A stretch of DNA of 64,000 bases, taken from JAWHTC01 sp032586155 (GTDB lineage Bacteria; Pseudomonadota; Alphaproteobacteria; Rhodobacterales; Rhodobacteraceae). Positions 17,657-26,810 of this stretch are shown in pieces (positions within the stretch are counted from its first letter, which is position 1; each line of letters starts with the position of its first letter). A model generated the notes under the pieces. It was given only the letters and a program-made list of their open reading frames with translations. It did no database searches and was not told the DNA's origin. The position numbers and the translations under genes were made by a program. Where the stretch lies: positions 992,001 to 1,056,000 of the forward strand of contig NZ_JAWHTC010000002.1 of assembly GCF_032586155.1 (NCBI RefSeq). Reading direction: 5' to 3'.

Positions 17657-19231
17657 ATGAAAGTCAAAGACTACCTAAAAATTGAAAGTGCGACCGATAT
17701 CAGCCGATCAGAGGTCGGGCGCTTGGGAACCGCGATTCTATTTGTCGTCGGCGTTGTGATCTATACGGGTACGACTTTCGATCACGTGGACCAGCTCTAT
17801 CTATTGATCGCGGCCGCGGTGATCGGGGCCTACATGGCCATGAACATCGGTGCCAACGATGTCGCCAACAATGTTGGACCAGCGGTCGGCTCCTATGCCC
17901 TGACCCTGACCGGCGCAATCATGATTGCCGCCCTGTTCGAGGCCGGCGGCGCCATCATCGCAGGTGGTGACGTTGTTTCGACAGTCAAGAAGGGCATCAT
18001 TGATCCCGCCAATGTGGACAACCCGGATGTGTTCATTTGGGTGATGATGGGGGCGCTGATCGGGGCTGCTCTGTGGCTCAACGCCGCCACTTGGCTGGGC
18101 GCACCGGTTTCCACCACTCACTCAATCGTTGGCGGCGTAATGGGCGCCGGAATCGCGGCGGCTGGCTGGGATGTGGTGAACTGGGGCTCGATGGGCAAGA
18201 TCGCTCTGAGTTGGGTGGTCTCACCGGTCACCGGCGGGGTCATCGCTGCCCTGTTCCTTTATAGCCTCAAAAAAACGATCTTTTTCAAATCCGAACCGGT
18301 CGAGGCCGCCCGCAAGGTTGTGCCGTTCATGATCGGCATCATGACCTGGGCGTTCACAACCTACATTGCGCTCAAAGGCATCAAGAAGCTGGTTAAAATC
18401 GACTTCCCGACCGCCATGTTGATTGGCCTGGTGGCCGGTCTGGCGATCATTGTCATCGTCCGGCCGATGATCAACAAGGTGGCGCCAACGCTTGAAAACA
18501 ACCGCAACGGCGTGAACAGGCTGTTCACCATACCGCTGATCATTTCGGCGGCTCTTCTCAGCTTTGCCCATGGTGCCAATGACGTGGCCAATGCTGTTGG
18601 CCCGCTCGCTGGTGTCGTCGATGCGCTGACCGCTGGTGAAGGCGGAAGCTCAAAGGTGGCCATACCATTGTGGGTGATGGTGATTGGGGCGATTGGTATT
18701 TCGGTCGGATTGGCCCTGTTCGGTCCCAAGCTGATCCGGACGGTTGGCTCAGAAATCACCGAACTGGACCGCTCGCGCGCCTTCTGCATCGCATTGGCCG
18801 CCGCGATCACAGTGATCATTGCCAGCCAGCTGGGCATGCCGATCAGCTCGACCCACGTCGCCCTGGGGGCCGTGTTCGGGGTCGGGTTCCTGCGTGAATT
18901 CCTGGAAACGCGGCTTGGCAAAGTCGTCGAGGACGTACTGGTTCAACACAAAGGTGAGAAAGACTTTGCGGTGGCCGAACAGGTTCTGATGACGTTCCAA
19001 AATGCGCCGCCTGAAGACAAACAGCGGATTCTTGACGAGTTGAAGAAGATGGGTCCCGAAGCGGTCATTGACGCTGCCGAACGCAAGGAACTGCAAAAAG
19101 CTCTGAAGCGGCAGCTGGTTCATCGCGCATCGCTGCTCAAGATCGTCTCGGCCTGGATCATCACCGTACCGGTATCGGCTTTCCTTGCGGCACTGTTCTA
19201 CTTTGTGCTGCGCGGCATGATGCTGCCATGA
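17657..19231 (+). CDS. PiT-family inorganic phosphate transporter
   Basis: 524-residue polytopic membrane protein. The internally duplicated PiT signature appears twice: IGANDVANNVGPAVG near residues 64-78 and HGANDVANAVGPLAG near 310. The proteins of this family symport phosphate (as metal-phosphate) with protons or sodium. A charged cytoplasmic stretch (about 430-485) precedes the last membrane segment. ATG at 17657 has GGGAGGGGGA upstream; the longer frame adds a non-conserved N-terminus. It is followed 16 bases later by a second phosphate carrier. Confidence 0.93.
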   Translation: MKVKDYLKIESATDISRSEVGRLGTAILFVVGVVIYTGTTFDHVDQLYLLIAAAVIGAYMAMNIGANDVANNVGPAVGSYALTLTGAIMIAALFEAGGAIIAGGDVVSTVKKGIIDPANVDNPDVFIWVMMGALIGAALWLNAATWLGAPVSTTHSIVGGVMGAGIAAAGWDVVNWGSMGKIALSWVVSPVTGGVIAALFLYSLKKTIFFKSEPVEAARKVVPFMIGIMTWAFTTYIALKGIKKLVKIDFPTAMLIGLVAGLAIIVIVRPMINKVAPTLENNRNGVNRLFTIPLIISAALLSFAHGANDVANAVGPLAGVVDALTAGEGGSSKVAIPLWVMVIGAIGISVGLALFGPKLIRTVGSEITELDRSRAFCIALAAAITVIIASQLGMPISSTHVALGAVFGVGFLREFLETRLGKVVEDVLVQHKGEKDFAVAEQVLMTFQNAPPEDKQRILDELKKMGPEAVIDAAERKELQKALKRQLVHRASLLKIVSAWIITVPVSAFLAALFYFVLRGMMLP

Positions 19232-19247
19232 GGGGCCCGATCACCAC

Positions 19248-21080
19248 ATGATGAAAAAACTCCTCCTACCGGTTATCCTGCTGGTCCTGAGCCTCGGCTT
19301 CTGGGCCAGCAGCGACTTTCAGGAGATCGCGGCCGGTGTCGCGATCTTCCTGTTTGGCATGTTGATGTTGGAAGACGGTTTCAAACTATTCAGCGGTGGC
19401 TTTCTAGAAAAAGCCCTGGAACGGGCGACAGGTTCTGTTCCCCGGTCATTGGGCTTCGGAATCGTTGCAACGACGATCATGCAATCAAGCTCACTGGTCT
19501 CGGTGATCACGATTTCCTTCCTGTCCGCCGGGTTGATCTCGCTGTTGGGTGGGGTTGGCATCATCTTTGGTGCCAACATCGGCACCACCACCGGTGCCTG
19601 GCTGGTCGCGGGTTTCGGCCTCAAGGTCAAGATCTCGGCCTATGCCCTGCCGATGCTGGCGATCAGCATCGTTCTGGTGTTCCAGAAGAACAAATACTGG
19701 CGCGGCGCGGGGTTCGTGTTGGCCGGGTTGGGATTCCTGTTCCTTGGCATCCACCACATGAAAGAAGGGTTCGAGGCCTTCAAGGACCAGTTCGACCTGA
19801 CGCGGTTTGCGCTGGAAGGTTTGCTGGGGCTGGTAGTCTATACCCTGGTCGGCACCGCTGCGACCGTGGTGATGCAATCAAGCCATGCCACGATGGTCCT
19901 GATCATCACAGCATTGGCGGCGGGACAGATTTCATACGAAAACGCCCTGGCACTGGCCATCGGGGCCAACATCGGCACGACGATTACAGCGATCATTGGC
20001 TCATTTACGGCCAACTATCAGGGCAAGCGGCTGGCGCTGGCGCACTTGATCTTCAATATGATGACGGCAGGCGTGGCCCTGATTTTCATCAGCCCACTGC
20101 GCCTGGCGGTCGATTTCGTTTCGGCCGGGGTCGGTATTCCTGACACCGATTACGCGCTCAAGCTGGCGGTGTTCCACACCATCTTCAACCTACTCGGCGT
20201 GATCATCATGCTGCCTCTTCTGAAGTGGTTGATCGGTTTCCTTGAACGCACCATTGCCCAGCCCGAAGAAGATTTGAGCGAACCGAAATACCTCTCCGAG
20301 GCGGTCGATGAGTTCCCCCAAACCATCGAGATTGCCATGCGCCGCGAAGTCAAACATCTTTATGACAACGCGGCCGAGCTTATCGTGCATGGGCTCAACC
20401 TACACCGACACGACCTGTACTCTGCCAAGGATATCGCCGCCACCGTTGAGGCAAGCCGGGAACCGGTCGAGTTTGATATCGATGAACGTTACGAAGCGCG
20501 GATCAAAACGCTTTATTCCGCTATCGTCGAGTTCGCCACACGGGTGGGCGCCAAGGACATGCCCGAAGACGTCATGCAGGACATCTATTCGCTGCGCGAT
20601 GTGGCGGGTCGGATTGTCCGCGCCGTCAAATCTGTCAAGCACCTTCGGGCAAATGCGATTCAGTACACGGAAACCCAGCAAGGCTTGGTCACAGATCTCT
20701 ACAACGTACTGCGCACCGAAATTGCGCGAATTCTGGTGGAAATTCGCAAGCTTGATCTGGCGGATCCCGAGGATCGGTCTAGTCTTTGGCTGGATCAGGA
20801 GCGTATTCAGGTCGAAAGCGATGCGCGGGCAACAAACAGCGCGGTTGAGACGCTGATCCGCAACCACGATCTCGATGCCTTTATGGCAACATCGTTTCTG
20901 AACGATTCCAACTATGCCTATTCGGCGATGCGCGACCTTCTGGGTGCGGCGCGCACGTATTACATCGAAACCGAAGATGCGATGGCCGAAGTCGAACGCA
21001 TTCTGGCGCTTGAGGATGACGAGTTGAGCTCGATTGTATTGAGCGCATTAAGAGATGACAAAGGGGAATCCGCGCCATGA
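19248..21080 (+). CDS. Na+/Pi cotransporter (NptA/PNaS family) with PhoU-like C-terminus
   Basis: 610 residues. About 330 N-terminal residues form the membrane domain with two inverted QSS motifs, MQSSSLVSV at 78-86 and MQSSHATMVL near 207, and matching GANIGTT repeats. The C-terminal 270 residues are helical and charged, in the manner of a PhoU domain. The family exports or imports phosphate with sodium. It follows the PiT gene at 16 bases, so the two carriers are expressed together. Confidence 0.92.
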   Translation: MMKKLLLPVILLVLSLGFWASSDFQEIAAGVAIFLFGMLMLEDGFKLFSGGFLEKALERATGSVPRSLGFGIVATTIMQSSSLVSVITISFLSAGLISLLGGVGIIFGANIGTTTGAWLVAGFGLKVKISAYALPMLAISIVLVFQKNKYWRGAGFVLAGLGFLFLGIHHMKEGFEAFKDQFDLTRFALEGLLGLVVYTLVGTAATVVMQSSHATMVLIITALAAGQISYENALALAIGANIGTTITAIIGSFTANYQGKRLALAHLIFNMMTAGVALIFISPLRLAVDFVSAGVGIPDTDYALKLAVFHTIFNLLGVIIMLPLLKWLIGFLERTIAQPEEDLSEPKYLSEAVDEFPQTIEIAMRREVKHLYDNAAELIVHGLNLHRHDLYSAKDIAATVEASREPVEFDIDERYEARIKTLYSAIVEFATRVGAKDMPEDVMQDIYSLRDVAGRIVRAVKSVKHLRANAIQYTETQQGLVTDLYNVLRTEIARILVEIRKLDLADPEDRSSLWLDQERIQVESDARATNSAVETLIRNHDLDAFMATSFLNDSNYAYSAMRDLLGAARTYYIETEDAMAEVERILALEDDELSSIVLSALRDDKGESAP

Positions 21081-21149
21081 CCCGCCTAGCCTGTCATGCA
21101 ACTGTTACAATGCGCCCGTATCACGGGCGACCACGCAAGGGTGGATGCC

Positions 21150-21404
21150 ATGGATTTTGAGAACAGTGTCGAAAAGCTCGACAAATACTTCAAGCGCCTG
21201 TCCAAAGGTAAGGCGCAAAAAATCAAGCCTTCTCACGTTGAAAAGGTGATCGGCAAGCTTGCGAAGAAGGAAGTGCTTCTTCGAGCCGAAATCAAGGACA
21301 CGAAAAAAGAATCCAAGATCGAGCGCCTTGAACGCAAGCTGGGTCTTTTGCACGAACAACAGTCCCGCGCCCGGTGGTTGTTGGAGGAGATAAGCAAACA
21401 GTAG
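21150..21404 (+). CDS. Small coiled-coil protein, function unknown
   Basis: 84 residues, almost entirely charged helix: KLDKYFKRLSKGKAQKI, then VEKVIGKLAKKEVLLRAE, then IERLERKLGLLHEQQ. There is no membrane segment and no cysteine. It begins 69 bases after the phosphate carrier and is probably in the same transcript. The start may be ATG at 21150 (shown) or the in-frame GTG nine bases upstream; neither has a strong site. I do not recognise a named family, but the regular heptad pattern and codon use argue that it is real. Confidence 0.7.
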   Translation: MDFENSVEKLDKYFKRLSKGKAQKIKPSHVEKVIGKLAKKEVLLRAEIKDTKKESKIERLERKLGLLHEQQSRARWLLEEISKQ

Positions 21405-21655
21405 GCGCGATTAATCTCTGGCCAAGCTGGCGCTCACACCCAAGACGTAAACCTGTTTGGCAATGAGTGCGCATTTGTCCCTTGTGTTTCCAGCGGGTCA
21501 GTTGCGATGTCGCGAAAAGCCGACATCCCGGCGCCTGCAATGCAAGCTCACCTTGGCGCGATCTGGGACGTCGGTATTTGTCGACTTGGTGGTCGGCAAA
21601 TTCCCCGCCTGCGCCGCGCGGCTCAACCCGACCGCGGCCCGGCGCTACCAGGCAA

Positions 21656-22399
21656 TCAAGCCTCGTCAAACCCCTGGTAAAACCGATTCCAGGTCGGTGA
21701 GATCAGCAATTCATTTATGCAAGCACGAGACGGAAGTTCAGCTAAAAACCTTATGGTTGCACCCAAATCCTCGGCCTTAAGCATGCGTGCCTGTTCTTCC
21801 GCGCTGGGCGGAACTGGTCTTGACTTCAATATGTCGGTGACGACTTCGCCCGGCATCACCACGGTAGATCGAATGCCGTGCGCGCCCTCTTCCTCATTGA
21901 TGGATTCGGAAAGCGCGATGACCGCACGCTTGGTGGCGTTATATGCCGCCCCGGTCAGCCGCGAGGCATAGCGCCCGGCCCAGCTTGAAATCAAGATTAG
22001 CAGCCCATCGCCCTTTTGCCGCATCCCGGGCAATACAGCGCGTGCTGTGTGGAATACCCCATTCAAATTGATGTCGACGACGTAAGACCAATCCTCGTCG
22101 CTGATCCTGTCCATGGCCCGTCCCGGTACGTTCAACCCTGCCGAGGCCACCAGAATATCGACCGGCCCGATTGCATCGACTGCGTTTCGAACTGCCACTG
22201 CATCGGATACATCCAGCACGAGCGTGCGCGCCTTGCCTCCCGATGATCTGATCTCTTCTGCTATGGTTTCTAGTGGTTCAGAGCGCCGCCCGGATACGAC
22301 GATGTCGGCCCCGGCTTCTGCCAAAGACCTGGCCGCAGCGGCACCGATGCCGCTCCCGCCTCCGGTTATCCATGCTGTCTTGCCGTCCAGTTGTGCCAT
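21656..22399 (-). CDS. Short-chain dehydrogenase/reductase
   Basis: 247-residue classical SDR. Cofactor motif TGGGSGIG at residues 12-19, SAG in place of NAG (ILVASAGLN), catalytic Ser in LISSWAG, and Tyr/Lys in AAYNATK. SGRR after strand beta-2 suggests NADP(H). It stands alone, 63 bases downstream of pxpA on the same strand, and could be its own transcript. Substrate unknown. Confidence 0.85.
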   Translation of the reverse strand: MAQLDGKTAWITGGGSGIGAAAARSLAEAGADIVVSGRRSEPLETIAEEIRSSGGKARTLVLDVSDAVAVRNAVDAIGPVDILVASAGLNVPGRAMDRISDEDWSYVVDINLNGVFHTARAVLPGMRQKGDGLLILISSWAGRYASRLTGAAYNATKRAVIALSESINEEEGAHGIRSTVVMPGEVVTDILKSRPVPPSAEEQARMLKAEDLGATIRFLAELPSRACINELLISPTWNRFYQGFDEA

Positions 22400-22462
22400 T
22401 CGCCGTCTCCTCGTGAGAAGAGGCTAGCCACTAGGTGCACATGGGTCCATCACAACGCGCCG

Positions 22463-23221
22463 TCACAGCTTGGCCAAAGTGATACCCGCATCGGTCAGAT
22501 GCCTTCGCAATTCGCGTGCCATGGCCACAGCTTCTGGCGTGTCCGAATGCAAACAGACCGTGTTGATCCGCGTCGGAATACGCTTGCCTGATTCGGCGAT
22601 GATCGCGCCCTCACGCAGCATTTTCAGGATACGCGGTGCCGCCGTCGCCGCGTCATGCAGAACTGCGCCGGGCAGCGACCGGTCCACCAGAGTGGCGTCG
22701 TCATTGTAGGCCCGGTCGGCAAAAATCTCGCCCGCCCAGTTCCCGTTCAGTTCTTCCATCGCCTGTTGTTGCGCGGTTGCGGCAAGAACCATCACGACGA
22801 TATCCGGGTCCACCGCCAGCGCCGCCCGGTAACAGGCTCGCGCCATGTCCAGGTCTTCCGAGCACATGTTAGCCAGCGCCCCGTGCAGTTTCAGATGCCG
22901 CACTTGGCCCCCGGCGGCCTTGGCCATCGCCTGTGCCGCTCCGAGTTGATAGGCCACCATATTGGCCAGCTCGTCATGGGTTCGTGGCAACCGACGGCGC
23001 CCGAACCCGCGCAGATCATCAAACCCGGGATGTGCGCCAATGCCGACACCCTTGTCGATCGCCATAGTCATGGTCTTGGCCATCACGTCCTGATCGCCCG
23101 CATGAAACCCGCAGGCGATATTGGCCGAGGTGATCACATCAAGCAGCGCCGCATCATCGCCCATCGTCCAAGGGCCGTACCCCTCGCCCATATCGGAATT
23201 GAGATCGACCGTCGTCATCAT
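22463..23221 (-). CDS. pxpA: 5-oxoprolinase subunit A (LamB/YcsF family)
   Basis: 252 residues. The family signature VDLNSDMGEGYGPW is at the N-terminus, followed by SANIACGFHAGD with metal/substrate histidines and GAHPGFDD. PxpA acts with PxpB and PxpC in the ATP-dependent opening of 5-oxoproline (pyroglutamate) to glutamate. It is third in the pxpB-pxpC-pxpA order, with a three-base gap after pxpC. The start is one of two adjacent ATG codons. Confidence 0.94.
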   Translation of the reverse strand: MMTTVDLNSDMGEGYGPWTMGDDAALLDVITSANIACGFHAGDQDVMAKTMTMAIDKGVGIGAHPGFDDLRGFGRRRLPRTHDELANMVAYQLGAAQAMAKAAGGQVRHLKLHGALANMCSEDLDMARACYRAALAVDPDIVVMVLAATAQQQAMEELNGNWAGEIFADRAYNDDATLVDRSLPGAVLHDAATAAPRILKMLREGAIIAESGKRIPTRINTVCLHSDTPEAVAMARELRRHLTDAGITLAKL

Positions 23222-23224
23222 GTT

Positions 23225-24244
23225 TCATGCCCCTTCAAGATCGTCGCCCGCCGTGGCGCCGCTGATCAATTGATAGCCAAGCAGATCGGCAATGTCATTG
23301 GGGTCGCGTAGCATCGGTTGCACATGACCGCGCAACCGGCGCAATTCCTCGGTCTCGCTGATCAACAGCTTGTCCGAGGCCTCGAAGGAAATGAACTCGA
23401 ATTTCAACGCCACTCCGGGCGCCGCCTGCGCCACTTTGGGCAGGTCAGCCGGGATCACGGTTCCGATCCTGGGATAGCCGCCAATTGTCTGGCATTCCGG
23501 TAACAGGACGAACGGCACGCCATCGCCGGTCATCTGGATATCACCGGGCACAATCATGTCCGAGACGATATTCAGTTGCCCATCAGTTTGGAACGATATT
23601 CCATCCTGTTCCAGCTTGATCCCCTGACGGTTGCCGTGGGTAGATCTTCGAAACATGGTTTCACTAAACCGCGCCCGCGTTTCGCTGGAATAGAGACTGG
23701 TTTGTGGCCCTTCGACAATTCGGATCGCACCGCCCGAGAACCGGCCTTCGGGGCGCAGCATCATCTGAACATGTGTCATGTCCCCATCCGGAACGAATGC
23801 CAGTTCATCCCCGGTCTTCAACAATCCCCCCAACCCCGCAATCAGATGTGTAGACCGACTGCCAAGCACTTCTGTCGTTGCCAATCCTCCGGCAAGGTTA
23901 AGATACCCGTACACCCCTGCGGTTGCCGGTCCGATCTCCAGCATTGCACCGGGCGGGATCAGGTGGCTGGCATTCCACGCCAGCGGCGCACCGTCCAATG
24001 TAGCGCGCATCTGCGCGCCGGTCAGGGCGATGCGCGTCGGTTCATCAACGCTGAACGTACCGCCCATACCAGCCATTTCGATTGCAGCCTGCGGTGCCGT
24101 CTGCCCAAGCAATGCCGCCGCTTCCAGAATCGCCCGCCGATCAGCCGCGCCTCCCCGCGACAGGCCTAGCTTTAGCGTGCCTGTGCGCCCTAGGTCCTGA
24201 ACCGACATCGCCGGTCCGGCGCGGTGAACACTCAGGCGACTCAT
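23225..24244 (-). CDS. pxpC: 5-oxoprolinase subunit C (KipA/biotin-dependent carboxyltransferase family)
   Basis: 339 residues. Typical N-terminus with the pattern GPAMSVQDLGRTGTLKLGLSRGG (split here as GPAMSVQDLGRTG and LGLSRGGAADR), then YLNLAGGLATTEVLGSRST and QTIGGYPRIGTVIPADLPKV. It shares the cyclophilin-like fold of allophanate-hydrolase C-domains and works in the PxpABC complex. It overlaps the pxpB stop by four bases (ATGA), so the two are translationally coupled. Confidence 0.94.
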   Translation of the reverse strand: MSRLSVHRAGPAMSVQDLGRTGTLKLGLSRGGAADRRAILEAAALLGQTAPQAAIEMAGMGGTFSVDEPTRIALTGAQMRATLDGAPLAWNASHLIPPGAMLEIGPATAGVYGYLNLAGGLATTEVLGSRSTHLIAGLGGLLKTGDELAFVPDGDMTHVQMMLRPEGRFSGGAIRIVEGPQTSLYSSETRARFSETMFRRSTHGNRQGIKLEQDGISFQTDGQLNIVSDMIVPGDIQMTGDGVPFVLLPECQTIGGYPRIGTVIPADLPKVAQAAPGVALKFEFISFEASDKLLISETEELRRLRGHVQPMLRDPNDIADLLGYQLISGATAGDDLEGA

Positions 24245-24993
24245 TCCGTGATCTCCAGTCGCGCGCCACCGAACCCGTCTGCGTTGCCGCGTTCGATGCG
24301 GTCGAACTCCTCCGCCGACACCTGCGCAAACTGCAGCACATCACCGGGTAGCAAGGGAAACGGTTCTGCCGCTCCGGCGCGATAAGGTTTGAACGCCGAC
24401 CGCCCCACCTGCCGCCATCCGGTGGGTGACGCATTAGCAAACACGATCAACTGCCGCACGGCGACCACAAGCGCTCCGGCAGGTACCTGCGGGTTAATCT
24501 CCTGCAGCCGTGGAATGTCCCACCGCTCGGGCAGCATCCCAAGATAGGGCTGTCCCGGCGCAAATCCGATGGCAAGAACCCGTACCGGGTGCGCCAGCAG
24601 ATCGGCCACCGCCCGTTCCTCGCGCATTCCCAACAGAGCAGCAGTATCGGCCAGTTGCGGGCCATCTTCACCGCCGAACACAACCGGTATATGCCAACGC
24701 CGTTTCGGAGCCTCTTCGGGCAGGGACAACCAATCCGTCTGTCCCAACAAGGCTTTCAACCGGGCCGCCAACCGCGTTCGATCCGTCCGATCCGGATCAA
24801 ACCGCAGATAGGCCGATGAGAGCGTCGTCGACATCTCAACCACGCCCTCGGGCATCGCTTCGTCAAGATAATCGGCAAAGCCCAAAACCGCGCGATTGGC
24901 CGCGTCATCCAGCCGTGTCGAAAACCGCACCAACAGCCCGTCCGCACCCAGCGGCAGGATCTCGGGGGCTGGTGTTTCATCAGGCTGGGTCAG
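24241..24993 (-). CDS. pxpB: 5-oxoprolinase subunit B (KipI family), apparent CTG start
   Basis: About 250 residues. Core KipI pattern: PVVFGGEDGPQLADTAA, LAIGFAPGQPYLGMLPE, VRQLIVFANASPTGWRQVG. The first standard in-frame start (TTG at 24933) would delete the conserved opening strand, encoded just upstream as PEILPLGADGLLVRF. A stop codon lies eight codons before CTG at 24993, with no ATG, GTG or TTG in between; CTG has AAGGA six bases upstream. I therefore set the start at CTG with moderate confidence. Confidence 0.85.
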   Translation of the reverse strand: MTQPDETPAPEILPLGADGLLVRFSTRLDDAANRAVLGFADYLDEAMPEGVVEMSTTLSSAYLRFDPDRTDRTRLAARLKALLGQTDWLSLPEEAPKRRWHIPVVFGGEDGPQLADTAALLGMREERAVADLLAHPVRVLAIGFAPGQPYLGMLPERWDIPRLQEINPQVPAGALVVAVRQLIVFANASPTGWRQVGRSAFKPYRAGAAEPFPLLPGDVLQFAQVSAEEFDRIERGNADGFGGARLEITE

Positions 24994-25040
24994 GGCGTTT
25001 CCTTCGCGTTTTCAACCGCAATCTTTCCCTATCCGGTGCC

Positions 25041-25068
25041 CAAAGAAAAGCCCCGCGCAAAGCGGGAC
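25041..25068 (-). terminator. Rho-independent terminator after truB
   Basis: On the minus strand CCCGC-TTTGC-GCGGG forms a 5-bp GC stem followed by GCTTTTCTTT. It lies between the truB stop (25102) and pxpB, and so separates the two transcripts. Confidence 0.65.
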
Positions 25069-25080
25069 CAAATCAAGCCA

Positions 25081-25099
25081 TTCAGGCCATGTTAGAGAC
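25081..25099 (+). repeat. 19-base repeat containing GTTAGAGAC
   Basis: TTCAGGCCATGTTAGAGAC is identical at 25081-25099 and 32131-32149. The core 9-mer recurs at 44995-45003 (minus), 54300-54308 and 55069-55077 (minus). This is the only copy outside a gene, in the truB-pxpB gap. Confidence 0.7.
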
Positions 25100-25101
25100 T
25101 G

Positions 25102-26016
25102 TTACTGTGCAGCCCGGACAAAAACCCGGCTCGGATGCAGTTCTCCGGACTTGTAAATCCCGACGGCAACCGCCTCGCCATTCAGCGAGGCCCAGCATTC
25201 ATCGCCATAGTCCACGTCCGCCGGGATCACCATGCCCGGATTGCCATTGCGCAGCCGCGCGGCCCCCTGCTCGGTCGTCTTGACCTCGGGCAGTTCGGCC
25301 AGGCCTTCTTCCAAGGGGCGCAGCCACTCGTCCATCTCCGGCGTTTTCGCCAGCTCTTCGATCTGTGCAAACGTGATCCCGTCCTCTGCCTCAAACGGCC
25401 CCGACCAGACCCGGCGCAACCAACCGACATGACCGTAACACCCCAGCGCCTCTCCCAGGTCGCGCGCAATCGAGCGCACATAGCCACCCTTGCCGCAGGT
25501 CATTTCCAAAATGGCGCTGTCGGGTCCCGGCCGATCCGCAAGCAGCAGCTCGTCCACCCAAAGCGGTCGCGCCTCGATCTCGACATCTTCACCGGCGCGG
25601 GCCAGTTTATAGGCGCGTTGCCCGTCGATCTTCACCGCCGAGAACTTGGGCGGTACCTGCATGATGTCGCCAAGGAACCCGTTCAGCGCTTCGATGATCT
25701 CATCGTCGCTGGGCCGCGCATCCGAGCGCGCAATCACCTCGCCCTCGGCATCATCCGTATTGGTCGCCTGCCCGAACCGCACCTCGAACCGGTACGCCTT
25801 CAGCGCGTCGGTGATATAGGGCACCGTCTTGGTCGCCTCGCCCAGCGCCACGGCCAAAACGCCGGTCGCCTCAGGGTCAAGCGTACCGGCATGCCCGGCT
25901 TTCTTGGCGTCAAATGCCCACCGCACCTTGTTCACCACGGCAGTCGAGGTCATCCCGGCGGGTTTGTCGACAACCAGCCAGCCGGAGATGTCGCGCCCTT
26001 TGCGTTTGCGTCCCAT
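25102..26016 (-). CDS. truB: tRNA pseudouridine(55) synthase
   Basis: 304 residues. Isomerises U55 in the T-loop of tRNAs. The catalytic Asp is in AGHAGTLDPEATGVL (about residues 40-54). WLVVDKPAGMTST at 13-25, KFSAVKIDGQRAYKLARAG and GGYVRSIARDLG follow in the usual order. It follows the glycosidase-like gene and rbfA on the same strand, the ribosome-maturation arrangement seen in related genomes, and ends before a short terminator. Confidence 0.96.
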   Translation of the reverse strand: MGRKRKGRDISGWLVVDKPAGMTSTAVVNKVRWAFDAKKAGHAGTLDPEATGVLAVALGEATKTVPYITDALKAYRFEVRFGQATNTDDAEGEVIARSDARPSDDEIIEALNGFLGDIMQVPPKFSAVKIDGQRAYKLARAGEDVEIEARPLWVDELLLADRPGPDSAILEMTCGKGGYVRSIARDLGEALGCYGHVGWLRRVWSGPFEAEDGITFAQIEELAKTPEMDEWLRPLEEGLAELPEVKTTEQGAARLRNGNPGMVIPADVDYGDECWASLNGEAVAVGIYKSGELHPSRVFVRAAQ

Positions 26017-26080
26017 GAAATACGGTCCCTTTTGATAAGGCGCGCTGGGTAACCTAGCGCATCTGGCCCGTCAACAAGCC

Positions 26081-26806
26081 TCAGTCGCCAACAACACCCA
26101 CGATCGGCCCCATCCGAAACCCGGGGTCCGACCGCTCCAGATCCGGCGCATGAAGTCGCGAGATATTTCCGTCGAAATAGAGCGCTTGCGGCAGGCCCAA
26201 CCCCTCTTTGAACAGCATGCCGAATTCATAGAATGTCACCGGATGGTTCGAGATGGCAAAAACCACCCGTTTGCCATCCTCCGATGTCCCAACCCCGTTG
26301 CGCACATAGCGGCTGCTGCTGTCCTTAAGGAACCTGGGATGCAGATTGCCATTTATGACCAGCATCGGCCCCGATTGGGTGGCACCGCGGCAGTCCGGTT
26401 TGGTCTTGGCAAAGCGCCTGGTCTCGATCACGTCCGCGCGGCTGTCGCGGATACAGAAAACCCCGTTGGGCAGCATCCCGAAATTTCCCGGCCCCTTGGC
26501 CGTGATCAGCTTCTGCACCTGCTGGCCTTCTTCAAGATAAAGACCCACCGGCGCGCGGTCGTCGTGATACATGCCAGCGTTCATGGCAAAGCCCAGGGTC
26601 TTTTTCGTCTGGGTAAGTGTGGTCTCGAGCGAATGAAAGTGGCCATACAGCGTGCCGCTCGGGTCGCGCAGAAATAGGCGCAGTTCTTCCTTCTCGGCAT
26701 CCACCTCACACAGGGTATAACGATCGTCCTGAAACTTGACATCCTGGCACTCCACTGCGGCAACCGGTCCTGCCGCCAGCAATAGGAATGTCAAAACCCG
26801 CCACAT
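26081..26806 (-). CDS. Exported phosphodiester-glycosidase-like (NAGPA/DUF2233) protein
   Basis: 241 residues with a signal peptide (MWRVLTFLLLAAGPVAA, cut before VECQDV). Family features are GFAMNAGMYHDDRAPVGLYL, FGMLPNGVFCI, SGPMLVINGNLHPRF and the C-terminal ALYFDGNISRLHAP. Homologues include the domain that uncovers mannose-6-phosphate in animals; the bacterial substrate is unknown. ATG at 26806 was chosen because it begins the signal peptide; it lies five bases after the rbfA stop. Function as an envelope glycosidase is inference. Confidence 0.85.
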   Translation of the reverse strand: MWRVLTFLLLAAGPVAAVECQDVKFQDDRYTLCEVDAEKEELRLFLRDPSGTLYGHFHSLETTLTQTKKTLGFAMNAGMYHDDRAPVGLYLEEGQQVQKLITAKGPGNFGMLPNGVFCIRDSRADVIETRRFAKTKPDCRGATQSGPMLVINGNLHPRFLKDSSSRYVRNGVGTSEDGKRVVFAISNHPVTFYEFGMLFKEGLGLPQALYFDGNISRLHAPDLERSDPGFRMGPIVGVVGD

Positions 26807-26810
26807 GGGC

